A DNA stretch of 64,000 bases, taken from contig CM058239.1 of assembly GCA_030180135.1 (NCBI GenBank), positions 64,673,823 to 64,737,822 on the forward strand, in the 5' to 3' direction. The first letter of the stretch is position 1, and every line of letters starts with the position of its first letter. A program made the position numbers and the translations under genes. The notes under the pieces were generated by a model. It did no database searches and was not told the origin of the DNA. It worked only from the letters and a program-made list of their open reading frames with translations. Shown here piece by piece: positions 22,439 to 32,382 of the stretch. This stretch comes from Orychophragmus violaceus (Eukaryota; Streptophyta; Magnoliopsida; Brassicales; Brassicaceae).

Positions 22439-23350
22439 TTAATACTTCTCATCCGTAGAAGATGATCCTCTATTGGTGCGCTTATAATCCTCATTGTAGC
22501 TACCATCGCTTGTTGCAAGGTTTTCAATCAACTCCATAGCCGCATCTACTCCCTTGCCTAGGAAGTGTCCATTGCTACAAGAGTCTAGCATCGCCCTCAT
22601 TCTAGGAAGCACTCCGCGATAGAGGTTACTGAGTAATATTTCCTTAGTGAAACCGTGGTGGGGGCACTGAGTAGTGAGCTTATTGAACCTCTCCCAAGCT
22701 TCAGCAAATCTCTCATTGTTGCGTTGCACAAACCCGGATAGCTCACTGCGAAAACGGGCAGTTCTAGTAGTTGAGAAGAACTTCTTCAAGAAAGCTTTCT
22801 TGAGGTCTCCCCAAGTAGTAATGGATCCCGGAGGGATGGTTCTTTCCCAATCCTTGGCTCTATCCGCCAAAGAGAAGACGAAAAGACGCATCTTCAAACC
22901 ATCATCAGTCACACCATTGAGCCTTGTAGTAGCACAAATCTTGTCAAATGTGTCCAAGTGCTGCAAGGGATCCTCAGATGCAAGCCCATGAAACTAATTG
23001 TTTTGCACCATGTTCATCACCATAGCCCGGATCTCGAAGTTGTTGTTGTTGACCGGTGGAGGAATGATTCCTTGCCGGTTTGCATTTGTATCCGGTGCAT
23101 CTCCATCACCAATGGCCCTAGCTGGCCTTTGTTGCTCTTGCTGCTGCTGTTGATCCTGATGGTTATCCATAACTGGCTGCTCAACACTCTCAAAGTCTTG
23201 TAGATCTTCAACAGTTGGTTCCAACTCAAGTCTCTCTACGTGAACAGCTCTCTCTTGTGCGCGTCGTTCCTTTGCTAATCTCCTCTTGTGTGCTTTGATG
23301 TCCTCAACTCTTGCAACTAAGTTTGTAGTCCCTTTGCTGCGCAAGTTCAT
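22439..23350 (-). pseudogene. Athila-E Gag N-terminal and capsid part
   Basis: Starts at MNLRSKGTTNL (23350), with a basic then Gln-rich N-terminus (QQQQQEQQ near 23140). An in-frame stop at about 22992 separates it from FHGLASEDPLQHLDTFDKIC, the start of the Athila/Tat capsid. The conserved blocks LRLFVFSLADRAKDWE and GSITTWGDLKKAFLKKFF, then TTQCPHHGF, are all present. It stops at 22439 (TAA after DEKY) where the frame should go on to REIKALNEKI. Apart from these two stops the frame is good. Confidence 0.9.
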
Positions 23351-23448
23351 ACACCTAACATCAAAAAGAGAGGTAGGAGCAAATTAGTAACAAAGACTTG
23401 AACTAAAAAGGAATAGAAAACGAATTGATATATCCAGAATCCCAAAAT

Positions 23449-23461
23449 GGCAACGGCGCCA
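23449..23461 (-). promoter_or_regulatory. Primer binding site of Athila-E (tRNA-Asp type)
   Basis: Minus strand TGGCGCCGTTGCC, three bases inside the LTR at 23465. This is the tRNA-Asp complement found in Athila and Ogre/Tat elements and differs from every other element in the window. Confidence 0.93.
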
Positions 23462-23464
23462 AAT

Positions 23465-25041
23465 TGATAACAAGGATTTTTGCAATCCTTTGAGGTACCA
23501 ATTCCTCAAGCTTATCGATGTAGCTTTGAGGTATCGAACTTTTTTGGGATGGATAAAACCAATAAGCAAGCACTAAACCTTCATAGTCAAATCAAACAGT
23601 TTGGTTTTTGTTTCTAACAATCCTAACAGTAAAAAATTTAGACATAAGTAATCTAAAAGCAAATAACAAATGGATTTAATCAATGACAGAGATAAGGCCT
23701 AAAGGTTAAGGTCAACAGATAGGTGACTCGGGATGATCAAGGAATCCTAACTCAAACTTCATAGAAGCTAATCTCCTAGCATGGAACACACCAAGTGAAT
23801 CAGTTTAATCTCTTAATACCAATTCTTCACTTAATCCTAACTCAAGAACAAATTATCATTTGTGAATTAGAATCAAATGAGCATTCAAACAGGTTCCGAA
23901 CAACAAACAATCACTCTAGACATACATTTTCATGTGCTAGAATGTGAAAGTCCTAACAAAGCTAGAAATTGGAATTTCATCGAACATGTTGTGAACAAGA
24001 AATTCTAAACATCCTAATCAATGTGATCAAGATAAATTAGGCACTAAGCACACTTTGATAGATGAGATTTTAAACAATCAATCACTAGAAATCCATTGAT
24101 CACCCCTAATCAACCTAATCCTACCTAACCCATAAGCCCTATGAAGAACTACTCACTAATCATCATTAAATCAACAAAACTCATAGAAATAGAGTTGATC
24201 ATGGGAGATTAGTGATGGGTTTAGAGATTTTTTGAAGGAATCACAAAAGAAGAGCTAGATTAATCAAAGGAATTCAATTTGTTCTTACAAAAGAGTTTAG
24301 AACATCAAACTAGCTTAAAAGACAATAAAAATAGGTTTTTGGCTTAAATAGTCAATAGGGTGCGAGCCGGGTCAACCCGGAACAAACCGGGTGTTGACCC
24401 GGATCCGAAACAATTTCTGGGACGCGTATCGGCCTGGCCACCCGATACGCCACCCGGTATGAACTCTTGGATTTTTCTGGGAAGGGTCGTATCGGCCTGG
24501 CCACCCGATACGCCACCCGATACGCCACCCGGTATGAACTCTCGGATTTTTCTGGGAAGGGTCGTATCGGCCTGGTCACCCGATACGCCACCCGGTATGG
24601 ACTGTCTGAATTTTTTGTGTTGAGATCATCCAGTAAATCCTACATAACTCTTTCCATATAGCTCCGAATGACTTCAAACCACCTCCATTAGAAAGCTAAC
24701 TCAATTTCCCATGATGTTTATTCAGAATTACAGAGCTAAAAGTCAACGTAATATCTTCATATGACTCAATCTTTCAAGCTCATCGGTTTGGTCCTTCATC
24801 ACCATTTCACTTGCAATCACTCCTTTGGCCTCCAAACTCTTCCAAACATCCTTAGCAACTCCAAGAACCTACAAAACATAAGAAACACTCCAAATGCAAG
24901 CCTAGAATGCCTAAACCTAGCTCTAGATGATCATATACTCTAAACACACCAATGACCAAAGAAATGAAGCTAAAGGAGACTAAGAAGAAGTAAAACATGA
25001 TCCTAACAATAGCCTAAATGCATAAAAATACAAGTATATCA
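23465..25041 (-). repeat. 5' LTR of Athila-E (1577 bp)
   Basis: Partner of 17184-18751. Its 63-bp array starts at 24425, 24488 and 24563; the second unit carries an extra 12 bases (a second CGATACGCCACC), which accounts for most of the length difference between the LTRs. Ends at the GTTAG duplication. Confidence 0.93.
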
Positions 25042-25046
25042 GTTAG

Positions 25047-26229
25047 ACCGACTAATCAAAGCTTGATTGTCTCGGCAATTCAAGCAGAACGGATGCTAGA
25101 GAAGGGATGTGAAGCGTATCTGGCCGCGATCACTACGGTGGAAATTGGGCCGGATGCAGAGCTAAGTGAGATTCTTGTGGTAGATGAGTTTGAGGATGTG
25201 TTCCAGCCCTTGATTGGATTACCACCTGCTCGTTCTGATCCATTCACGATCGAGTTTGAGTCTGGGACGGCTCCAATCTCCAAAGCTCCATATCGGATGG
25301 CTCCAATAGAGATGGCCGAGCTACAAAAAAAATTAAGCAAATTGATGGAGAAAGGGTTTGTGCAACCAAGCAGTTCATCTTGGGGCGCACCGGTTCTGTT
25401 TGTCAAGAAAAGATGGGAGTTTCAGACTCTGCATCGACTACTGTAGACTGAACAGAGTGATAGTGAAGAACAAGTACCCTCTTCCAAGGATAAACGAGTT
25501 GTTAGACCAAGTCCGAGGTGCTACTTGGTTCTCAAAGATCGATTTGGCTCATGGTTATCATCAGATTTCGGTCGCTGAGTCAGATGTTCAGAAGACAACA
25601 TTCATGACAAGGTATGAGCATTATGAGTTTGTGGTTATGCCCTTCGGATTGACTAATGCGCCTGTGGCTTTTATGAAGCTAATGAACAACGTGATCAGAG
25701 GCCGCCTGGATGAATACATAATCATCTTCATAGATGATATCTTGGTTTACTCCAAGGATAAGGAAGAGCACAAGGCTAAGGCTCATTTGAGGATGGTTAT
25801 GAACATAGTGCCGGAACATCAGTTTTTTTCTAAGCTTAGTAATGTAGCTTTTGGCAAAGGGAAATCGGATTCTTGGGCCATGTGGTCTCGGAAAAAGGAG
25901 TGTCTGTAGATCCAGAAAAGATCAAGGCAATTACGGGTTGGCCTAGACCAAGGAATCCAACAGAGATAAGGAGTTTTCTGGGATTAGCTGGCTACAACCG
26001 ACGGTTTGTTCAGGGTTTTGCGAGTATGGCTTAGCCAATGACTCGACTGACTTGGAAAGATGTTCAATTCGTTTGGTCAACGGACTGTGAAGAGAGTTTC
26101 TCTAGGCTAAATGATATGCTGGCGAGAACTCCAATATTGGCTTTGCCAATGCCCGGCGAGCCTTATGTGATTTACACCGATGCATCAAGAGTTGGCCTTG
26201 GATGCGTTCTAATGCAGAAATATTTGTAA
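25047..26229 (+). pseudogene. Ty3-D reverse transcriptase and truncated RNase H
   Basis: Frame 25047-25435 covers the protease-RT linker (VRPTNQSLIVSAIQAERML) and the RT entry (EFESGTAPISKAPYRMAPIEM, ending SSSSWGAPVLFVKK). After a one-base shift near 25420, 25440-25830 reads LCIDYCRLNRVIVKNKYPLP, then KIDLAHGYHQI and FIDDILVYSKD, so both catalytic Asp motifs remain. A second shift near 25830 leads to VSEKGVSVDPEKIKAI and the connection domain; a stop lies near 26033. RNase H starts with VIYTDASRVGLGCVLMQ and is cut off near 26220. Clade: Tekay/Del chromovirus-like. Confidence 0.9.
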
Positions 26230-27600
26230 TCGACGGATATAAATATTTATAAAATAACTAAATCATAAAAATTGGCTAACATTTTTCGTATATTTATTTA
26301 TAAGTGTTAAATCATTTATAATTTTTATATATGAAAGTAAATAAAAATTGCTTTAAATAATATTATGTTATTATCTTAATTAAATTGTGATTTCAGGTAT
26401 AAAAATTGGATAAATTTGCTTATTCATTTTTGGATACATTAGATTATACAACTATTTTTTCGAATTAAACCAAAATTAATTTTTAGTCTAACTATGAGAA
26501 AATTAGATTAATTTTTCATTGCATTTAGTTATTTGCCTTAGTTTGCCAAAATATATTTTTCGTAAAAATATGTATAATTTGATATATATTATTTTGGAAA
26601 ATATATAAAAAATTAAGTGTTGATCGGTTTGGATTTGCATAAGCAAATATAACCGATGAATTTTTGAAAGCTCATAACCAGATGTAAATATTTATAAACT
26701 AACTAAATATATATATTTTATTTTTCTTTGCTTATAAGTTTTATGTCGTTTTGTAATTTATATGTATGAAGATTAAATGTCAGACGCTATCGATTAAAGA
26801 ACTTCACGGAACCTTTTAGCCGGACAAAACTTAATTTAGCATCGTCGACAGATGACCAAAAAAATGTATGAAAAGTAAATAGAAAATTATTTTAATAATC
26901 TTATGTTGTTATCTTAATTAGACTTGTGATTCAGGTATAAGAATTCATAATGGTTTGATAATTCATTTTTGGGGTATTTGGGATGTCGCGATTCTTATTA
27001 CTTGAACCATAATTGTTTTTTGTTCCAAATAGGCTGAATTTGGATTAATTTTGGTAATTCCATTTATTTCAGTTTTTCATCTTAGATGTGTAAATATATT
27101 TAGTAAAATTATGTATAATTTTGATATATGTTGTTTTGGACTAAAATGAGAGAGAACACCAAAGTGTTGATCGGTTCGGAATTGCATAAGAAAATCAAAC
27201 CGATAATATTTTGATAACTCACTAAGTTAGAATTTCACAGCATAAAATAACCAAAAACTGAGAAGGTTGATCCATAAGTATAGTCATATTCGATTCAGAT
27301 TATTGTGACATCCATAATTTAAATTTTAGTTTCATATTATTTAAAACTTTGTTTGATATCAAATTAATCAGAACATAAAATAATTTTTATTTTACAAATA
27401 AAACATGATATCAGATGTTGGAGTTATATATATATATTTTTAATATTTTAAAAATTATTTGATCAAAAATATGTTCATTGTAAATTATTTGAAAGGCATG
27501 AGATTCTTCAGGAAAGTCATGCTCATATATGTATATAACATTCTAATCTGATATGATAGTATATAAACCTTGTTCATGGTGGAATTTTAATAATTTGGTT
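26230..27600. repeat. AT-rich spacer with a diverged ~545-bp tandem duplication
   Basis: No ORF of interest. Two diverged copies run about 26230-26690 and 26690-27240. Each contains, in order, TAAATATTTATAAA.TAACTAA, TTATCTTAATTA...TGTGATT.CAGGTATAA, GTATAATTT.GATATAT.TT.TTTTGGA and GTTGATCGGTT.GGA.TTGCATAAG. The second carries an insert near 26780-26850. 27240-27600 is unique AT-rich DNA. Origin unknown; a Helitron or MULE terminal region is possible but I found no diagnostic ends. Confidence 0.6.
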
Positions 27601-27698
27601 TTGTTATAAGAAAGTGATTTTCATGGGTGTAAAGTTCAACTTGGTTATTTCCCACGAATATACAAAGTCGTTTTAAGAGAGACCAAGATCCAAATGTT

Positions 27699-27884
27699 GT
27701 GATGGTTGAAAATAAACAATCAAATGCTGATATCGAGAAAGTGCAGAGAGAAAAACAGAGCATAAAGAAGAAGGCAGCAGCCAAATTGGCGAAATCAACA
27801 AATTACAAGCTTAAGAGGGTAGTTCAAGTTAACATTGTTACCCGTGGCCGTGGCTACATTCCTTTTGGTCTACGAGAAGGATAG
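27699..27884 (+). CDS. Small unrecognised ORF (61 codons)
   Basis: Lys-rich product with a helical, charged first half (ADIEKVQREKQSIKKKAAAK) and a C-terminus TRGRGYIPFGLREG. The codon content looks more coding than its surroundings, and it lies on the same strand as and upstream of the ULP1-type remnant, so it may be a leftover exon of the MULE-associated gene. I do not recognise the family. Confidence 0.3.
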   Translation: MMVENKQSNADIEKVQREKQSIKKKAAAKLAKSTNYKLKRVVQVNIVTRGRGYIPFGLREG

Positions 27885-28547
27885 GAGAATCGTGCTGATT
27901 GAATTTTTTACTTGCCCGTAAGTTGCACTCTATAAGTTTATATTGTGTTTATGACTTTATTTTGAATATGTGTGTGATTTGAATTTGCAAAGAACTAAAG
28001 AATAAGAAACTCAATTCTAACTCAACAACGTTCTGGTACCGCATTCTCCGGACTCCCCAAAAATGGATCTGGGTCTTAATGAGACTTCTCTTTGAAGTCT
28101 GAAAGTGAAGTCTCACCGTGAAGTGTGTTTAAGAAGTCTCATATAATCGTTTTCAAGCTGAGACTTCATGCTCATACTTCTCTTTCTCCTATCAGTAGGT
28201 TTAAGCTTTCTTTATCATAACTAATTATTTTCTTTCTGCAACACATTATTGTTGGAATTAATCTACTGAAACAACAATACGAGAAGCATCCAAATTGGTT
28301 TAAGAGATAAGACTTTGCTTTCTTGATTCTATTTTCAGCATGTTGTGGCGGTTTAAGTATAACCTCTTTACAAGCACGACATATGCAAATATGTTAGGCA
28401 GAATACCGTCTGCAAAACTGAAGAGCTGTGGAGAATACACATGGATTAAATATACTCGTCCTTTTAAATAAAGAAAGATCATTGTTTTGCGATGTTGATT
28501 TCGATTTCTAAGAGAAATCGTTGTTTGGGAAAGCATTTTTACTCATT
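27885..28547. other. Spacer left of the ULP1 remnant, with an inverted-repeat arm
   Basis: No gene seen. Bases 28093-28116 (TGAAGTCTGAAAGTGAAGTCTCAC) are nearly the reverse complement of 29211-29234, across the ULP1 remnant. Several GAGACTTC/GAAGTCTC words lie at 28080-28180. Confidence 0.4.
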
Positions 28548-28892
28548 GTTCGAAGGAAGATATTGAGGGTACAATGTCACCTATATGCGAGATGATACTT
28601 ATGTGGTGCATATTTTTGCTCCTAATGAAGAAAACAATTTGGACCCAAAGGTGCACTACACATATGAGTGGGTTCCAGAAGCTGAAGTTCCCCAAAATGA
28701 ACATAGTGGTGACTGTTGAGTGTATTGCCTGAAGTACATCGACTGCCATGCACTTGGCATTCCGTTTCCTCCTTCATGATTTTGTTATAGAACATAAGGT
28801 AGAATCTATCGGTCGAGATATATGACGAGCTCGGCATAAAGGGGACGGAGAGACAATACTATGAAGGCTTGGAGATTTATGAAGGTCGCTGA
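28548..28892 (+). pseudogene. ULP1-type (C48) protease C-terminal remnant
   Basis: Translation shows YEWVPEAEVPQNEHSGDC, then a stop, then VYCLKYIDCHALGIPFP (about 28660-28770), and after a frameshift IYDELGIKGTERQYYEG (28820-28880). GDCGVYxLKYIECxALG is the catalytic-Cys block of plant ULP1-like cysteine proteases; here the Gly after Cys is a TGA. Such proteases are carried by KI-type MULE transposons in Arabidopsis and relatives, which fits the transposase next door, although the two genes converge here. The N-terminal His and Asp parts of the catalytic site are not visible. Confidence 0.65.
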
Positions 28893-29371
28893 GATTCCCT
28901 TACTCTTGACATTTTTTTGGATTCATTTAGCTTATAGCTTCTTGCATATAATGTTGTAGATGTAAGAAAATATCAGGACATCTTCTGGCTGCTATTGCGG
29001 GAATATTTTTGTGCCCATCCAATAGAATTAGTCAAGATTTTATAACTTGATAGGATAGGATGATTTAAAATGGTATGTTATTTGAAATAAGTTCTAATGG
29101 TATGATATTTTGGAATGATCTCTAATGGTATGTTATTTTGGAATTATTTAACTAGCGACATAGAAAAAATTAAGTCGTAGTACAACAAACATAAAAGACT
29201 GATATGTCATAATGAGACTTCATTTTCAGACTTCACATGCACCGGTTGAGACTTCTCCATGATTCTTACAGCAAGATTCCAGCACTTCTAGTTTCCATCA
29301 ACTGTGAAATTCTTAAATACACAAAACACATATAGAAAAATGACATAAGACTCAAAAATATAATTTAATAA
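28893..29371. other. Spacer between converging MULE genes
   Basis: AT-rich, no ORF of note. It contains a short repeated phrase TAATGGTATG.TATTT (near 29060, 29096 and 29125) and the right inverted-repeat arm at 29211-29234. Confidence 0.45.
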
Positions 29372-31128
29372 TCATAAGTGGTGAGTTAAACTTATACAAT
29401 TATGTCTAGTATGTCCATCTTGCATGCATTTTGAACATATGTATTGTTTATGAGCCTTCCGCGGTTTATCTGCAGTCTTCCCTTCAATTTCAGCCCAAGA
29501 TTTCCGCCTCGACTTCTTTTGTCTTCCTTTCTTACGCTTGACTTCTAGAGGAAAAACCTTGAAAAACTCAGGCTCTTTGATATCAACATTTATGGGGGGA
29601 AATTCTTCCGAGTATGCCTCAAACAAATATTCCTTTGTGTATGACTGACACACGAGTACGGCCACATTCATTTCAATCTCAAGAGCAGCGGAAATAGCAT
29701 GCAAAAAAGGTATTTTCTCAACATCATACACACCACAATCACATTTTTGATGTAGAAAATCAACGATACAATTTCTATGTCCTCCTGTCACATAGAATCA
29801 CCAATCATCTATGCGTTCAACCGTCATCTTGTCTGCATAATACTGACGAATACTCAGAAAATATTCAACCCCCTACTATGTTTAGTTGTGAGACTCAGAG
29901 CATCTTCCTGCCTCTTAATAAACCACCTTCAAATCTTATCTCGTAGAAATTCCAAGAGGAGTGATATGGGAAATCCTCGAGCTGGTTTTAGTGTGGAGTT
30001 TAAAGATTCGGCGATGTTGTTTGTTTGTATGTTGTATCTATCTCCCAGAAAGTGAACTCGTGACCATAGATTCACTTATGCGGCCTCCAAGTAAGCTGAA
30101 AGTTTGGGCTTCGCCTCGAGTATCGCTTCCATGTATTTGTTAAATCATAATGCGTATACGCATAGCGCCTCTGACCAAGTACATCAGATGTTTCGCCTTG
30201 TACTTTGTGACTATGTTATTCTGAAGGTGATCCCAAGGGATAACCGTTTCACAAGCCTTCTTAATAGAGTTGTGCATGTCAGAAACTATAACCAAATAAA
30301 ATTGGTGAAATCGGAGACACACCCACTCAATTTGGTGATAAACCATTGCCATGATTCATCATTCTCAAAGTCTACAGTAGCCAAGACTAGTGGGAATATC
30401 TGGAAATTCCCGTCCTGGCTGGCTGCCACAAGCAGAACACCACCATACTTTCCTGGTATATGACACCATCCACCACTAAAACTCATATCAAATAATGGAA
30501 ACCGGAAATCGAGGCTCCAAGAGACAGAAAGAGATATTTGAATGTTTTATCATCAACTACAAGATCAGTGACGGTTCAAGGATTAGATAGCTTGATGCGA
30601 TGGCGGTACGTGGGCAGTCACTCATAACCATCTTTAGGAGTTTCTCTCAGCGATTGTTGTGCATACATTAAAGCTCTATAAGAAGTAGTATAATTAATCT
30701 TCAAACCATATTTCCTCGTTATTGAAGATCTGATCAGATTCGGCGTTACTCCATCGACTTTTCAAAATTCATGATAAAATAGTGTACCAATATATCTCGG
30801 AGCACGAAGTTTGCGCAGAGATATTCGGTCCACAACTGAGCAAGTATGATCTTTCTTGTACACGGTCACCCAAAACTTCTCAGGTTCATTTTTCATAGTC
30901 GTTGTAACTCTCCAGTTGCATCCTTTTACACGTCATATAACTATAAACAGTTTTTTGTAGACTTATGCACTCCAAACGCAGTTTCGACATTATCGTTGTG
31001 AAGCGCAGCTCAGTTACAAGCACATTCTTAGAAAGAAAACTCTCTGTCACATAGATACCGTCTGACCATGTCATGTTTGGTGGAATGCCCCCTTCCCGTT
31101 TTTCTGCTGACTGACGATATGCTAACAA
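29372..31128 (-). pseudogene. MULE (Mutator-like) transposase
   Basis: Pieces in N to C order on the minus strand. 31128-30886 is an N-terminal part (PPNMTWSDGIYVTESFLSKN). 30486-30286 is the catalytic-domain block MSFSGG.CHIPGKYGGVLLVA, then DGNFQIFPLVLATVDFENDESW.WF. 30300-30140 is an IVSDMHNSIKKACE block carrying the second Asp. 29791-29372 is the SWIM zinc finger and C-terminal tail with VKRKKGRQKKSRRKSW and CSKCMQDGHTRHNC (CCHC-like). In the SWIM motif CDCGVYDVEKIPFLHA the third ligand Cys is Phe. Frameshifts and stops interrupt it throughout, so it is inactive. Confidence 0.85.
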
Positions 31129-31425
31129 TCAAACAAGAACTTAACCGTTCGAACTTGTGCAGTCAAATAAAAAGGAGTTGTTACGTTTGAAGCCAGAGAC
31201 AGTTTAGTCAAAGTCAAAAACTCTAACTGATCCATCTCTAGCCTCGATTTTTTTTTTCTCGCTTTGACGGCCAAAGGCTTTGCACCCCGTACCTCATCAG
31301 CGAGTTGTGTTAAATCGGACTAGTCTAATATCAGAATGACTCATATTGCAAATAAAGTACTTAATTTATTAATATTATTTTATATAAACAATTAAACGAT
31401 AGTGTTGTATACATACTTTTATAAC
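31129..31425. other. Flank between MULE remnant and Ty3-G, no gene seen
   Basis: AT-rich. Its last bases GACAA (31426-31430) are the left copy of the Ty3-G target duplication; the sequence continues at 38194, so this is probably part of the same host DNA as LTR H. Confidence 0.5.
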
Positions 31426-31430
31426 GACAA

Positions 31431-32382
31431 TGATGTAAGACTCAGATGGACAGAGCCTCACTCGATGGTTGATGGAAGAAACAGGTTGGCTATGTCGCTC
31501 TCTCCTGTTACTCAAGGGATGGTCGTGTGTAAGAGATGGGATCGAACAGGCTGGCTTTGACGCTCTCTCCTGTTGAATCAGTTGATGATAAGGCTGGTGG
31601 ATCGAAGGCACCACAGAGATGATGAACGGATCTCTGATACTGCACAAACACTTGTCTTCTTTGTGAATCACACACAAGGAACAACAAGCAAAACGAGAAC
31701 AAGCGGTGGCTGTTCAAGAAAAGGCGAAAATCGCTTAAGGGTTTATTGATAATTCAAAAGGTATCTAACACAATGATACAAAGTTGTTTAAGTACAAAAA
31801 CAAAGAAGAACAAAAAGGAAAATCAAATATCTCGGCCTTGAATGAGAGATAGCCGAGTTACACAGAAAAGGAAAGTGTGTAATTCCTTCCTTGGCGGCCA
31901 AGCCTTGAGTTATGGTGTGGGTGGGCCGACTTGCCTCATTAAAAACCTTGGGAGTAAAACCTCTTTGGGATAAAACCACCCAAGGGAAAAAGAGTGCAAG
32001 AGAGTCCACCAACTCTCGGACTTAGCATGGGCCGAGCCGGATGGTAAGGACTTGGCATAGTCCGGCCCATGGTTCCCCTAGACGCGTAGAAGGTCCAGCT
32101 TCCTTGTTGCTTACACAGTCCACGCCTCCTGTGTTGTCTACGTCGCTTACACAGTCCAAATCTCCTGTGTTATCCGTATTGTTTACACAGCCCAAGTCTT
32201 CTATCGCCTCTAGCTTCTTGGGCTCGTTCTTGAGGTAGTCTCCAAGTTCCATTGAGTTCATGAGGTTCTCTACTGCAGTGTTGAATCCTTCCCTGAGCCT
32301 CCTTGTCCTAGATCGAGTCATTGGAGCTTCCTTGACCTCAGGAATGGCTTGTGGATGGGTGCTTAGCTGGATGTCCTCATCA
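31431..32382 (-). repeat. 3' LTR of Ty3-G (952 bp)
   Basis: Plus ends are TGATGTAAGACTC and GTCCTCATCA. The U3 side (32022-32382) codes for the last 119 residues of the polyprotein and its stop. The rest is R/U5-side sequence; ORFs at 31375-31677 and 31788-32012 are without meaning. Confidence 0.96.

Larger units (their letters stand above)
17184..25041 (-). mobile_element. Athila-E, non-autonomous Athila-type LTR retrotransposon
   Basis: LTRs of 1568 bp (17184-18751) and 1577 bp (23465-25041) end in TGGTAAC/TGATAAC and TATATCA and are flanked by GTTAG. The primer site (23449-23461) is the tRNA-Asp type typical of Athila and Tat/Ogre elements, which sets minus orientation. The polypurine context AAGTTTCGGGGAAT before the 3' LTR is also Athila-like. 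The interior codes for a broken gag and a protease remnant but has no reverse transcriptase, RNase H or integrase, so movement would have needed enzymes from another element. Confidence 0.93.
15503..26229 (+). mobile_element. Ty3-D, decayed chromovirus-like Ty3 element split by Athila-E
   Basis: Plus-strand remains in two blocks: gag and protease at 15503-17183, reverse transcriptase and part of RNase H at 25042-26229. Athila-E (17184-25041) lies between with a perfect GTTAG duplication (17179-17183, 25042-25046), and the protein resumes where it stopped (GV then RPTNQSLIVSAIQAERMLEKGC). Gag, double zinc knuckle and RT are of the Tekay/Del chromovirus type. It is truncated in RNase H near 26229; integrase and chromodomain are absent from the window. 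Confidence 0.85.

Noticed and set aside
26230..28540. Helitron
   Set aside because: I looked for TC start and hairpin plus CTAG/CTRR end and found no convincing pair.
31375..31717. Small ORFs present twice (also at 37073-37523) as a conserved gene
   Set aside because: The duplication is simply the two LTRs of Ty3-G.
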